In this document: piece by piece, positions 20,933 to 32,217 of the stretch
How positions within the stretch are numbered: the stretch's first letter is position 1
How the letters are laid out: every line of letters starts with the position of its first letter
Source of the DNA: Haematococcus lacustris
Lineage: Eukaryota; Chlorophyta; Chlorophyceae; Chlamydomonadales; Haematococcaceae
DNA length: 64,000 nucleotides
Reading direction: 5' to 3'
Assembly: GCA_030144725.1 (NCBI GenBank)
Contig: JASKMD010000029.1
Span: 6,247,538-6,311,537, forward strand
The notes under the pieces: model-generated
Told to the model about the DNA's origin: nothing
Seen by the model: the letters and a program-made list of their open reading frames with translations, nothing else
Database searches by the model: none
Translations under genes and position numbers: made by a program

Positions 20933-21246
20933 TGATACGATGATGTGGTGAAAACCCAAATCTCATGCTCACACAATGCTCAAATAAATCCTATGCCACA
21001 GCAGTTGGTGATCCAATTTGGTGACGAATTGACTTGGTGCAAATCCCATGCTAAAGCAGTTAGTGATTCAATTTGGTGAAATCACCAACATGTATATCAG
21101 TTCCACCAACATGTAAATCACCAATGAATGTATATTAAATACACGTAATAAATAACGTACATGACGTAATACACTAAACTAGTCGCAAAATTACCCGTTT
21201 TCCACGAGTATTCTTCACGGGCATTACCCATCACTTCCTTTGTTCA
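20933..21246. other. AT-rich tract with imperfect short direct repeats
   Basis: Phrases such as CAAATCCCATGC, AAAGCAGTT and GTGATCCAATTTGGTG recur in varied form, and CACCAACATGTA appears twice. The tract is markedly AT-richer than its surroundings and lies just downstream of U2 gene 1. No gene recognised. Confidence 0.5.
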
Positions 21247-21436
21247 GTGAGGTGCTCAACCTCGGCAGGAGTGCAACGCCGAGGTCAAGCTGTGCACCTG
21301 CAGAGCAAGCCCTGCATTGGGTGCACCCTCAGAAAAATAAGTTAGATAGCATTGGTCCAATGGACCAAGAGTTAGCTATCAAACTAACTAGAACAGAAAC
21401 TACACTTGATCTTAGCCAAAAGGCCGAGAAAGGTAT
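21247..21436 (-). ncRNA. U2: U2 snRNA gene 1
   Basis: The minus strand reads ATACCTTTCTCGGCCTTTTG at the 5' end, as in plant U2, then GATCAAGTGTAGTTTCTGTT with the branch-site recognition region. Stem IIa (AGTTAG/CTAACT), stem IIb (TTGGTCC/GGACCAA), an ATTTTTCTG Sm-type site, stem III and stem IV (ACCTCGGC/GCCGAGGT) all fold. Length about 190 nt, as usual for U2. Compared with the other copies it has one G-to-A change in stem III and a different 3' flank (CTGAACAAAG), so it may be a weaker or variant copy. U2 pairs with the intron branch point in the spliceosome. Confidence 0.95.
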
Positions 21437-21497
21437 GTTTGTAAAGAGGGACGACCGGGGGTGGGGCGGGTGCACCAGGCATGGTACGACAGCCGAC

Positions 21498-21508
21498 CGA
21501 TGGTGGGT
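21498..21508 (-). promoter_or_regulatory. USE-like snRNA promoter element of U2 gene 1
   Basis: ACCCACCATCG on the minus strand, at -62 to -72 from the RNA start. It resembles the plant upstream sequence element RTCCCACATCG, which sits near -70. The spacing is the same at all four U2 genes. Confidence 0.65.
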
Positions 21509-22839
21509 CAGCGAGCGAGTGAGCGGAGCTGCTCAACAACTGGCGGACAGGCCACATTTGCTATGGTAGTTGAGCATTGTGGTATATGCCGCACCTAGTG
21601 CAGCAGCATGCCTAGTCCATATACGAGTAGCAATGACCCTGACATCATCTGCTCAATGCCAGTCCATTATTTTGCTAACTATGCAAGCTAAGCATAGTCA
21701 ATGCTTTGCTTTAGGACCAACTTGGACTAGTACATGCCACAGACTACATCCAAGCTAACAGCAAGCATGCGGGTTCCAAGGCATGGCACATTGCCTCATG
21801 AACCTCCACCCACCCCTTCGAGACAAAACTCCTACCCTAGGAATCTTGCTGCAACACTCAACCTTGGCAATACAGGTGGTTCACTCCTTTCTCTACTAAC
21901 ACTAGCTCTTGTCCGCCGCTATACACAGTTTGTGCACATGCATATGCCTCTGCCTGCCTACCCGGCTGCTCTGGAGCATGCCAAGTTATACTCGCGCACA
22001 TTCCATGTTCCAGAAGCAAAACAATCCCTGCGCCCACTTCATTGGCGGCATCAAACGAAGGCATGCACATTCAAACTGTTGCAACCTCCGCTACAACTGT
22101 CCGCCAACCTTGTAAACAGGCCTAGCAAGCAGCTTGACGGGTGTGCTGCACTGTGGGCTGTACTCTGACGCCATCAGTGACGGCGGCTGGTACGCACCTT
22201 CTCACTCGCGGTCCCCTTGGCCATGCCTGACCTTCACGCCGCAACCAAGCAGCATGACCAGCGACACTCGTGCCTAACGCAAAGCAATTACGCCTTGCGC
22301 AGCTGTCTTCACTGCTCCTAGCTCCCAAGCCCCCTTATCACCTGACCCTTATCTTCGCAGATGACACTTAACCTCCATTGCGCACACGGTTGGCTGCATG
22401 GAGACGCATGGTGCGGGTGGCTGAGTGGATGGGTGGTTGGGTGGGGACAAACAGAGGCCCACACTCTGCCTGACACCCCCGACAGCAGCGGTGAGTACAT
22501 GCGCAACACTCAAATTGAGCAAGGAGGGCTACTGAACCCGAACGAGAGCGATGGTGGAGATCTGCCGACTACGGAATCTGCTCCAGCCAGCTCCAACAGA
22601 GGACACCTGCTAGCTGCTCAGGGTCCGAGACTGTCGATGCTACTGGTCAGGCGCTGCTACACCGGCCCCTCCATCCACCAGGCCAGGCAATTCTTTGCCG
22701 CCTTCCAGGCCGTGCAACACTGCGCAAGGCCTGCTGGCAGCTGCTCCGCCCCTCTGCTCCGCCTGCTGTCAGCCACAGCAGCAGAACATGCCCTCAGGCC
22801 CTCCAGTGGCCTGTTGAGTAGGCTGGCAGAAGAACTGGC
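21509..22839. other. Intergenic, nothing recognised
   Basis: No frame shows a recognisable domain or a convincing exon chain. The right end is the 3' flank of the secreted-protein gene on the minus strand. Confidence 0.4.
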
Positions 22840-25263
22840 TCACGTACGCGCTGCAGCAAGTGGAGGGCAAGGCAGGGCAGAGGCAGCAGCGTCGGTGGCA
22901 AACCAGGATGAGGTCCAGTGTGCAGCAGCAGCACCGGGCAGTGAGCTGGGGAGTTTAGAACTTTCAACCCCTTCCCACCCGCCCCTGCTTCCCCCTTCCC
23001 CGGCTGCTGCGCAACCCCCTGCCCACTTCCACAGTCCACCCCCCCTGCCCCACCCCCCTGCCCCACCCCCTGCCCACCACCCTGCCTTGTGCCCTGCTCC
23101 ATCCCCCACTGACCAGGTACAGGTGCGACCGCCAATCTGCAGGGTGCGCGCACCGGTGGTCACGCTGGCAAAGGCGTTGGCATTGGCAGCACCCACACCC
23201 GCCCCAGTGGCTGCGCTAGCTCCAGCAGCAGCCCCTGCCGCGCCCGGGTTGAAGCTGCCTGGAATCTGCGGCACAGCAGGCCAGACAATACCAACCGTTT
23301 CAACACTATGCCATTACCACCACTATGCCATTACCTCCATGGTACGGCATGAACACACAACATCGTGACAGGCCACACGCATGGGCTAGGTCGTGCCCCT
23401 GGCACCGACAAAGCACTACTTTCAGAGTAACAGGGCTCCTTCATCAGGCGCCAGCCGTCCCCCTGCTCCACACAAACCTACCGCTAGGGTCCTGTCACCA
23501 ACTCACTGCCCACCTCAGCCACCAGCCACCTAGCAGCCCCAGTGCTTCCCATCCCCACACTCACCGGCAGCAGCTGGGTCAGGCTGCGGGCATGCACCCC
23601 CTGGCTGGCCACCAACGCAGTTGCCTCGTGAGCAAGAGCCTGGTGCAGCTGCGCCATGGCCAGGCGAGAGGGCGGTGGTTGCCCCTCACCCGCCCACTCC
23701 TCCCTGCCGCCCCACATGGCGCCACTCCGCAGCAGCTGCCTGTTCCATCAGCAGCCACCCAAGACGGTTGCTTGGCGATGGACCAATGCAGGCACACAGC
23801 CAGCATGCACCTGGTCCCCGCATCCATGGAACCCAACTGCCCCTACAGAATATTCCTCCCTGCCACACTGAGCCCTCAGCACACAACAGGACTGGACACG
23901 GCCTGCCCACTGCACTTAACTGACCACGCATTTGCCACCCGCCTACCTGCCTGCCTTTGCCTGCAAGACCCTAGCTACCGCCCACATACCCCTACCTGCT
24001 CCCTCCAACCGCTGTCTCTGCCGCTCCCTTCAGCTGCTGCAGCCGCCGCCCAAAGCCTGGCAGCACCAGCAACAGCGGGCAGGAGTTGAAGCCCACCACA
24101 AACTCAACCTTGTGTCTCATGCCACATCAGTCTTGCGTGCTGTGCACCCACAAGAAGGAGGCGGCTGAGCTACCATGACTTGCATGTTAAGCATGGTATA
24201 ACTAGCTTCCTTTATGCCATTGGTGCACACAACAGTGGCAAGGATCACATCAGCGCAGCCCCGGCAGCATGCTGCATCTTAGGCTTGCACAGGCTGGGAC
24301 AGGGCCACTCACTGGGCAGCTGGGTGATGCCTGCAGGCGTCAAGGTGGTCACGCCGGTTGGGGTGCTGACTGCCCCTGCCACCACAGGCCCGCTGCCAGG
24401 AGTGCCCACCGCATCTGCCGTGACTGGGACACCCCCTCGGTTCACAGCAATGCTGCTGACAGCATTAGGGGCAGCTTTGCTGGTCGCAGCAGGGGGCAGG
24501 GCTGGGGTAGGGGCCGTGGCAAGGCCCGTGACGGGAGCTGGGGCAGAGCTCAAGGATGGGGTAGGAGCTGCAGCAGCAGCTGGGGTCGACACCGAAATTG
24601 GGATTACAGCTGGAGCTGCACGCAAAGAGGGTGGGGGTACGGGCTTAGCAGCAGGGGCTGGCACAGGGGCGGGGGCGATCGCAGCAATTGAGGGTGCGAG
24701 TCTGGCGGCAGGCAGCTGGGTGACGCCCGCAGGGGTCAAGGTGGTCACACCAGTTGGGGTGCTGACAGCCCCTGCCACGACAGGCCCGCTGCTGGGGGTG
24801 CCCACAGCGTTGGCAGTCACAGGGGCTCCCCCTCGGTTCACGGCTATGCTGTTGACAACACTGGGAGCAGAAGACGGCTGTGCTGCGCCTAGAACTGATC
24901 CTGGAAGACCGGCCGACGATGGCGCTGGGGTTGTCGAAGTGATTGGAACGGCGGCAGGTGCAGAACGCAAAGAAGCAGGGGGCGCGGCAGCGACAGGGGG
25001 CAACTGAGGGTTCAGGGGGCCCAACGTTGCACCCAGAGCGTTCCCGTCGCCTGGAGGACTTGGCGAGGCTGCGGATAAACGAGCAACGCCGCACGCATGG
25101 TGAGAGGTTGCGAATCTGCCGCGGGCCTCCGGAGATGGGCCATAACTGATGGGTCCGCAAAGTTACCTCGGCCGAGAGCTTGGCCAGAAGCAAGGCCCAG
25201 CGCCAGCAGCCCGAAGGACAACAACCGCAGCAAGCAGGGAAGCGTGGACCGAGGACCACTCAT
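22840..25263 (-). CDS. Unrecognised secreted or surface protein, Ala/Pro-rich
   Basis: A six-exon model keeps phase to about 453 aa: 25167-25263, 24313-25068, 23947-24058, 23565-23703, 23114-23265, 22840-22945. The N-terminus has a strong signal peptide (MSGPRSTLPCLLRLLSFGLL then ALGLASGQALG). The second exon encodes two copies, about 140 residues apart, of a segment with SIAVNRGG.PVTA.AVGTP and STPTGVTTLTPAG.TQLP. Later exons are rich in Ala and Gly, with MAQLHQALAHEATALVASQG and a few Cys near the end. I do not recognise the family. Wall or matrix location is inferred from signal peptide and composition. Exon 3's donor is the weakest choice. Confidence 0.55.
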
Positions 25264-25399
25264 CGACGACAGGAGTTACTGATGCTTGAGAGTCTTAAGA
25301 ATGCTTACACGCGTTGACGCCCAGTATGTGCAGCTTGTGGCCCGAGTTCTAGGTCTCACTTGGCCTCTCACTCACAACGTCTTCGCGGCAGCCCCACCA

Positions 25400-26290
25400 T
25401 CGAATTGCACACGCAGTACCTCGGCGCCATGGCGTACATAAGCGATCGCGGCCGAGGGCAGAGGAACGTGACTGTGCCTCTGGGGCAGCGTGACTATGTA
25501 ATGTCGGCCCCAACTGGCTTGTTCATGGAGACTGGTAGGACACTGGAAGGGGCTGATTGGATGAGGAGGTGGGCAGTTAAGAGTGTGGATAAGGTTCAGC
25601 AGGCCCGTAGGTGCAGGAGTATGTACGTAGGACAGCAGGTTGGTGAGGGGCTATTTGTGAAATTGCACGCCATGTGCAACCTCGCCAAGCATGTGTACAG
25701 CCGCAATAGTTGGCCACTTGCGCATGTGTGCTACCTAGTTGCATGCCTGCGCCTCACCTTAAGGGCTTGCACGGCAGTAACTGCAAGCTGGCCATGACAT
25801 GAAGGCAACAACCACACTGCATGTATCGTCCATGCAATGGAGGGGGCGGATGCTTGGACCCACCTTCTGGCAGCCAGGCCCGAAGTAGTCGACAGGGAAG
25901 CGTGTGCCAGGCAGGCTGTGCCAGCGGGGCAGGCAGAACAGCTGACGGCCAGCTGCTGGGCACCCCAACCCACTCCCCACCCCATTGCCTACAACTCCAG
26001 AACCCCCAGCTGCTGACCCTTGCTTTGGCTGGCCTACCCACCCCACTCTGCCTGCCTCTTCAGTGCTTGGTGCTCTGGGCTGGGCTGCCATCAGGGTGGA
26101 ACCAGCAGTAGCAGCTGGAGCTGCTAAGCCAACGCATGGCCTGCCTGGCTGTTGGTGAGGTGCTGGTGCTGTGGGTTTGACAGGCTGGGGGCCGATGCCA
26201 GGCGTTGGCTGCAACACTTCAGTAGCTGAAGCTGCTGCGCCCGTCAAGTGAGTGGTGATGAGAGGCAGTCTCTTGGGAGCAGAGTTGGGC
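25400..26290. repeat. Segmental duplication of SNM1 exon 4 region (partner 12590-13570)
   Basis: On the minus strand it repeats the SNM1 segment ending LPRWHSLPGTRFPVDYFGPG with its splice donor, but no downstream nuclease exons follow. It is therefore a pseudo-exon. It lies just left of U2 gene 2, between host genes. Confidence 0.85.
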
Positions 26291-26471
26291 CCAGACGTAG
26301 ACAACCGAATAAGGATACATTTGAGTGTACATAAAGGCGCATATTCAATACTATAAGTACATGTAAAGCTCCATCAATATTTTTGGTATACAATCTCACA
26401 ACAGTAATCCACTGCCCGATTATCTACTACATCATCTGTTGATGCACAGACACAGCCAATACATTTGTTTG

Positions 26472-26661
26472 GTGAGGTGCTCAACCTCGGCAGGAGTGCA
26501 ACGCCGAGGTCAAGCTGTGCACCCGCAGAGCAAGCCCTACATTGGGTGCACCCTCAGAAAAATAAGTTAGATAGCATTGGTCCAATGGACCAAGAGTTAG
26601 CTATCAAACTAACTAGAACAGAAACTACACTTGATCTTAGCCAAAAGGCCGAGAAAGGTAT
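26472..26661 (-). ncRNA. U2: U2 snRNA gene 2
   Basis: 190 nt with the same 5' end, branch-site region, stems and Sm-type site as the other copies. One C-to-U change in stem III turns a C-G pair into U-G, which should be tolerated. The 3' flank AAACAAATG is shared with genes 3 and 4. Promoter element at the conserved distance. Confidence 0.95.
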
Positions 26662-26722
26662 GCTTGTGAAGAGGGACCACCAGGGGTGGGGCGGGTGCAC
26701 AAGGTATGGTGTGACAACTGAC

Positions 26723-26733
26723 CGATGGTGGGT
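26723..26733 (-). promoter_or_regulatory. USE-like element of U2 gene 2
   Basis: ACCCACCATCG on the minus strand at -62 to -72. Between it and the RNA start lies a conserved GC-rich block (CCCGCCCCACCCC). No TATA box is visible at -30. Confidence 0.65.
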
Positions 26734-28119
26734 TATGCTAGACGCCTTCTTGATTCTCGTTCTGGTAAACAAGCTCAAGGCTGGTAACCCCTGTGAAACA
26801 CACAGCTGTGCTTAATCATGTGTGCCAGAAGGCGGCTGGCCGCCGGCCAACCTGACAGTGAAGGCAGGGCCCTATGGCAGCTGCATGTAGCCCATTGCCC
26901 ATTGCCCACTGCACAGCCTGTTTGTTGGCCAGCCTCAGCACCTTCAATGGCACCAGACTGGCCAGTTAGGGGGTGCAGTGTCCGTGCAAGTCCATTGTCA
27001 GGCTGCCGCAGCGAAGGTGACCCATTCCTATCAGGGCTGCAGAGCCTGCTGTCAGTATTTCCAAGCCTGGCCCTAATCAGCCCTGGCTCAATCTGAAGTT
27101 GAGCACAGCCTCACACTGCGCACCCACCACTGCTCCCAGTGTAGCCGCTCGTCCTTGGCACCAAACCAGGCCTGCCGCTGCCTGCGCGCGTAAAATGACA
27201 GCTGCACCTGCGCCCAGGTGTGAAGGCCAGGCCTTGGCTGGGTTGCCTGGCTGAGTGAGGGCAGGTGCCGCTACTGCATAGAGCTAGGCCACAAAGGCCA
27301 GTGAGGTAGCCAGGTGGGTGACTTTTGGGCACTGTTGTACCAGGGCCTGGCACCTAGCTGTTGGTGGGTGGTCACACCTGGCTGTGAATGTGGTTGAACA
27401 ATGAGCTGGGCCATGCCGTTTGACACTCGTGCCACCTCAGCAGGAGGGCACCACTCTACTGCGCAGCACAGCTCAGAAATGCGCAGCTCAAATGCTGCCT
27501 GCAGTCAGACCCTCCCAACTCTGATAAAACCTTTTACACAACCATGTCATGGACATTCCGGCGCCGGGAAGTGTGCGATTGGCGTAACACCGTGCGGCAT
27601 GCGATGAACGCTTAGTCTGCTATACGCCCGTAATGCCAGGAACCCCGTAAACGAAAAAAGTGCGCCCACCAATCAGCCGGTCGCTCTCACGACATCGCGC
27701 AGCGCAAGTGCATTGTGGAGGTGCTTCGCAATGACGTGGTGGACTCCTGACGCTGTAAGGGCAAGTACAGCCGGCGGTACTAATTCCTCCCGGCTCAATG
27801 AACCCGACGTTGTTTCCTTAATGTAGGCGCGCTCATAGTCTTACATCTGTGAGGGCATGGTCTGAGATAGTACAAAATCAGCATCGCACCTCTCAGTGCG
27901 AGGTAAGGACTGACATGTACATGTGCACGAAGCTTGCTATGTTGCTTGTGAAGAACACATTGCATAGAGTAGAATGACCCGCCCTTGGTGCCGCTGTCAA
28001 TGTAGGGGAAAGCATATGTTATCAGAACGTAATTGACCTCGTGCATACTAGTACTCAACAACACCATGCTTGACAATTGTTGCAGGATCTGGCCGCCACC
28101 ACCACCACCACCATCACCT
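26734..28119. other. Intergenic, nothing recognised
   Basis: No convincing gene. Open frames here are short and have no family signature. Confidence 0.4.
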
Positions 28120-28215
28120 CCTAGCCTACCCCCAGCCCTGCCCCCAGCCCTGCCCCCAGCCCTGCCCCCACCCCTGCCCCCAGCCCTGCCCCCAGCCTTG
28201 CCCCCACCCCTGCCC
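28120..28215 (+). repeat. 12-bp minisatellite (CCCTGCCCCCAG)n
   Basis: About eight units, some with CA replaced by CC. They give proline/leucine/alanine-rich open frames on both strands that I do not regard as genes. Confidence 0.8.
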
Positions 28216-28271
28216 CCAGCCCCCAGCCCATCTTGTGTCGCTTTGTGGCTTTGCACCTCAGCAGCCACCCT

Positions 28272-29232
28272 ATGGGTCGTCTCAGCAAACGCACCAAGGC
28301 CAACAGGGCCAACCTTGCTCGTGGGCATGCAGCAGTGGCAGCAACAACAGCGGCAGCAGCAGCAGCAGCATCAACAGCAACAGCTGCCACAGAGGCAGAA
28401 GGGGCCAGATCTGCCGCTGCCTTGCAAGTGTGCGAAGCAGAACTGCAACGGTGTCTGCAAGCGCTGCAGCGGTCAGAGAACGAGGTGCAGGCTGTGCAAG
28501 TGGCTTTGCACCGCAGCCAAGCAGAACTTGCATGNNNNNNNNNNNNNNNNNNNNNNNNNNNNNNNNNNNNNNNNNNNNNNNNNNNNNNNNNNNNNNNNNN
28601 NNNNNNNNNNNNNNNNNNNNNNNNNNNNNNNNNNNNNNNNNNNNNNNNNNNNNNNNNNNNNNNNNNNNNNNNNNNNNNNNNNNNNNNNNNNNNNNNNNNN
28701 NNNNNNNNNNNNNNNNNNNNNNNNNNNNNNNNNNNNNNNNNNNNNNNNNNNNNNNNNNNNNNNNNNNNNNNNNNNNNNNNNNNNNNNNNNNNNNNNNNNN
28801 NNNNNNNNNNNNNNNNNNNNNNNNNNNNNNNNNNNNNNNNNNNNNNNNNNNNNNNNNNNNNNNNNNNNNNNNNNNNNNNNNNNNNNNNNNNNNNNNNNNN
28901 NNNNNNNNNNNNNNNNNNNNNNNNNNNNNNNNNNNNNNNNNNNNNNNNNNNNNNNNNNNNNNNNNNNNNNNNNNNNNNNNNNNNNNNNNNNNNNNNNNNN
29001 NNNNNNNNNNNNNNNNNNNNNNNNNNNNNNNNNNCGTTACATTGCAGCTATCAAACAAGAGCTGTCAGCATGCCAAGCAGAGCGTGCAGCTACAAAACAA
29101 GAGCTGACAGCATCCCAAAGTAAGGTCAGAAGCATGGCAACCCAGCTGGCAGCCATGCGGGCCCAGCTAGCAACAGCGAAGTGGGCCATGCCCAAGGACG
29201 TCCGTGACCAAATGTCCTGGCTGCAACTCTAA
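28272..29232 (+). CDS. Coiled-coil protein, interrupted by an assembly gap
   Basis: Starting at the ATG of MGRLSKRTKANRANLARG, the frame passes an Ala/Thr-rich stretch and then a heptad-like helix (VCEAELQRCLQALQRSENEV). After the gap a different frame of the same kind (QELSACQAERAATKQELTAS) runs to the stop at 29230-29232. The two parts look like one alpha-helical coiled coil rich in Gln, Glu and Ala. They are in different frames only because the gap size is arbitrary. No family recognised. The upstream minisatellite could belong to its 5' UTR or an earlier exon. Confidence 0.5.
28535..29034. other. Assembly gap (500 N)
   Basis: Exactly 500 N inside the coiled-coil gene. Confidence 0.99.
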
Positions 29233-30421
29233 CCATGCTAGTACAGGGACGTCTAAATGAGAGGGCAAGGGGTTTGGCAGTGGCACCTGGGCCATGGCAT
29301 CTTGGTACAGGCAGCGCATGCAAATGGTCAACGTGGATGTGAAAAGTGGTGTTGCTTTGCTATGGAGTGTAGAGGCCTTGCCTTGCCATGGGGAGCGAGT
29401 CGGGCCAGGTGGGAGGGCATGGTGGGCGAGGGAGTGCATTTGGTGTTAGCACCGTGGACCGAACCACATGTCTCGGTGGTGATGTCCGAAATCGCTTTAG
29501 CGACAGAACGAAGAATGTGCATCTGCACACATGCTCTAGCTACAACGACTACGGGGCGTAGACAGCGAAACGAGCAGAAAAGGCGTGAGTATGAAGGGTC
29601 CCGCGGTCAGTTTGACTATCAGGCCAGATAGTCTACTGTAATCAAAGGTGAAGGGGGCACATAGTGTCTTGTTGAACCGCTAGAGCATACAACTACTCCG
29701 TCTTACGCGTGACAGCGCGAGCGACACAAAAGACGAGTGAAAGCTAATTGATGCTAAGAAGTATGCAGCTGTCCTAATCGCAGCATTAGTAGTGGTGTGG
29801 GTGCGTTAAAGAAGCATTTCAGCTTCTTAGGTTTCAAACTCGCAGTTCCGGCCATCGCAACACAAAGCGCGGTTGCACACATACTTGCGTTTGCGTCATC
29901 ACGGCATCATTAAGAAGGTCGAGAGTGGAGGAGGCGTGCATGGTGATATCTGCCCACAAAATGTATGCCAGGTTCACGCCCAGGTAGTGCATCATGTACA
30001 CATTCAATAGAGCTTAGGACAGGCATCCCGTGTAGCCAAGCGAGTCCTCTACACAGTGGTGTGCTTCGATGCTTAATCGGCAACCTGAGCGAGAAATAAA
30101 CCTCGTGTAAAGGACACACCCTCTTTTCATGAGAGTTGGGAGGCTCTGACCTGCAGCTCTGGCTCGCCCACAGTGACCTGGCAGGTCAGGCAAGGTGCAG
30201 ATGCTAGCAACTCAAAGGAGTCAACGAGGCTTGCAGCAGGAGGTCTGTTGATGTCTTGAAGTCCCACGTGCGTCAAATCAGGGCTTCAACTGTGCAACCC
30301 TCGCATCTAAGCACTGGCTGACAGATAATTACAGTGATCTATGATTAACGGTGTCCAAGGATTGAGCTTTAAGTTGCGCGCAAACGCGCGGGACTCGTCG
30401 CTGCAACGTAGAGGGACAGCG
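29233..30421. other. Intergenic upstream of YIP1, nothing recognised
   Basis: No gene seen. The right end must hold the YIP1 promoter and 5' UTR. An in-frame upstream ATG at 30341 could extend YIP1 by 27 residues. Confidence 0.4.
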
Positions 30422-32036
30422 ATGGCCGAGTTCGGCATGGGTCACGGCTCGGCGAGCCACGGTAACCTGCATAGCTACAGGGAACCTACAGTGGAGTGGT
30501 ACAGCCAAAACTCCAGTGCAGCATACGGCGCGTACACGAACTATGCGGGTCCTAGCCAGTACAGCTTCACACCTCAGGCAGGCGCTGGCCCCAGCTTTGA
30601 GGACGAGCCACCATTACTAGAAGGTAGGCAAGTCTGGGAGCTTGCACTCTTAGCTAACCTCTAGTGGTGTGGCAAGGCTTGGCCCATACAACCCCTTACC
30701 AGAGCTGGGTATCGACCTTGGGGGCATCTTCAAGAAAACCAGGTCCATCCTCCTGCACCGTCTGAACAACAAGACAATAGAAGAACTGGACATGGGAGGG
30801 GCACTTGTTTTTCTGCTGTTGCTTGGCGGTTTGCACTTGCTGGTGGGTGCAATGTCCTCACCGTATAAATGCACCCGCAGGTCCATGTGCATGCAGCTTA
30901 CAGCTTACAGCTGATAGCCTATAGCTGATAGCCTTTGAGTGAGTGCAGCCCTGGCGTGGTGTTGCATGCAGATGGGTAAGCTGCACTTTGGCGTCATCCT
31001 TGGCTGGAGCGTGGTACTGTCAGCGCTTTTGTGGTTCATTGTAAACCAGGTAATCCTGTTCCACATGCAGCCCAGGGTCAGACGCTAGATGCCCAAGCTC
31101 CCATGTGCTAGCAATGGGCAGCAGATTGGTCACACCTGCCACACATGTGCTTCACTCCCCTCCACCACTTGTCCGCTTCACTGCCTTCCTTATTGGAGCA
31201 GAGCCCCCACATCACTACCCCTGCTGCTGGCCTCGCTGCTGCTGCCCCTCACAGCTTGCTGGGCTGGATGCGTCAGAAGGCAAGGGTTTGGACCTGTACA
31301 GCTGCTGCTGTGTAGTTGGCTACTGCCAGGTGCCCATCACCCTCCTCAGCGCTGCAGTGCTCCTGGCACCAAAGTGGGTGTGCAGATACTGGGTACCCTG
31401 ACCCATAGATAGCCATAGATGGCCAGTGCGGGCAAGAGGCAAGCAAGGGTGTGAGCAAGGGCAGGGGAGGCAGGAGGAGCGCAGGGACAACAGATGACAT
31501 CCTGTGTAGCGCAAGGACACAGCAGGCAGCAGGGGTCGGGAGGCCAAGTGACAGGCAGGGCAGGCAGAGGCATGTCGTTGAGGCAGGTTGGAGAGCGAAC
31601 AGTAGCAGCAGGTGGATGTAGACGTCAGTAGCTCTGGAGTCGCAGCAACTGCAGCATGCCATGCACTGAATACGTGGCTCGGGCATATCAGGTGGGTGCT
31701 GAAGCAGCAGTCACGCCTTGCTCCATGGTTGGGAAGCCTAAGTGCTAGGCTAGGCCTCGTCCCCGCTCAGGATGTTGAAGTAGGTGGTAAATCAGGTAGG
31801 GTGCTTGGACCTGTGTTGCGCTGACCCGGCCCCTGCGCTGACGTGGTCTGACATGGCCTGTGCTGTGCAGGGGCCTTGCGCTGAATGTGATGGGCGTGCT
31901 GTGCACCTTGTGGTCCGCCCTGACTGCATCCAAGATCATCGTCCGCCGAAGTCCCTCCTTGGTGGACATGCGGGGCCTTCTCTTCTTGCCCTGCACGCTC
32001 CTGTTTTCCTCGTTTTCAATGCTGACCCTCTACTGA
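30422..32036 (+). CDS. YIP1: YIP1-family (YIPF5-like) ER-Golgi membrane protein
   Basis: Five exons join in phase: 30422-30623, 30703-30842, 30972-31049, 31255-31373, 31871-32036, giving 234 aa. A short polar N-terminus leads to the family signature EDEPPLLE-ELGIDLGGIFKK, as in YIPF5 (DDEPPLLEELGI). About five membrane segments follow, including FGVILGWSVVLSALLWFIV, GLDLYSCCCVVGYC and the conserved WSALTASKI. YIP1 proteins bind Rab/Ypt GTPases through their N-terminus and act in ER-to-Golgi vesicle traffic. The length matches the family. An upstream in-frame ATG (30341) is possible but adds sequence unlike the family. The stop lies 181 bp before the DHODH start, on the same strand. Confidence 0.88.
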
Positions 32037-32217
32037 CAGAGTGGAAGTTGACAGCCGCCAACATACACATGGAAGTGCTGTGTTTTCATTGACCTTGGGT
32101 GCAGCAATATAGGGGAGTAAGATTATAGCGCCGACATGGACAGTATTCGCCATGCAGGCATGCAAGTCTCTGCTGGTACTAGGGCACATTTCTGTTGACA
32201 GTGGCTGGTCGAGGGAA

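Noticed and set aside
25360..25797. 145-codon plus-strand frame at 25.4 kb as a gene
   Set aside because: It overlaps the segmental duplication of SNM1 intron/exon sequence; the homologous region at 12.6-13.0 kb is intronic and not open in this frame.
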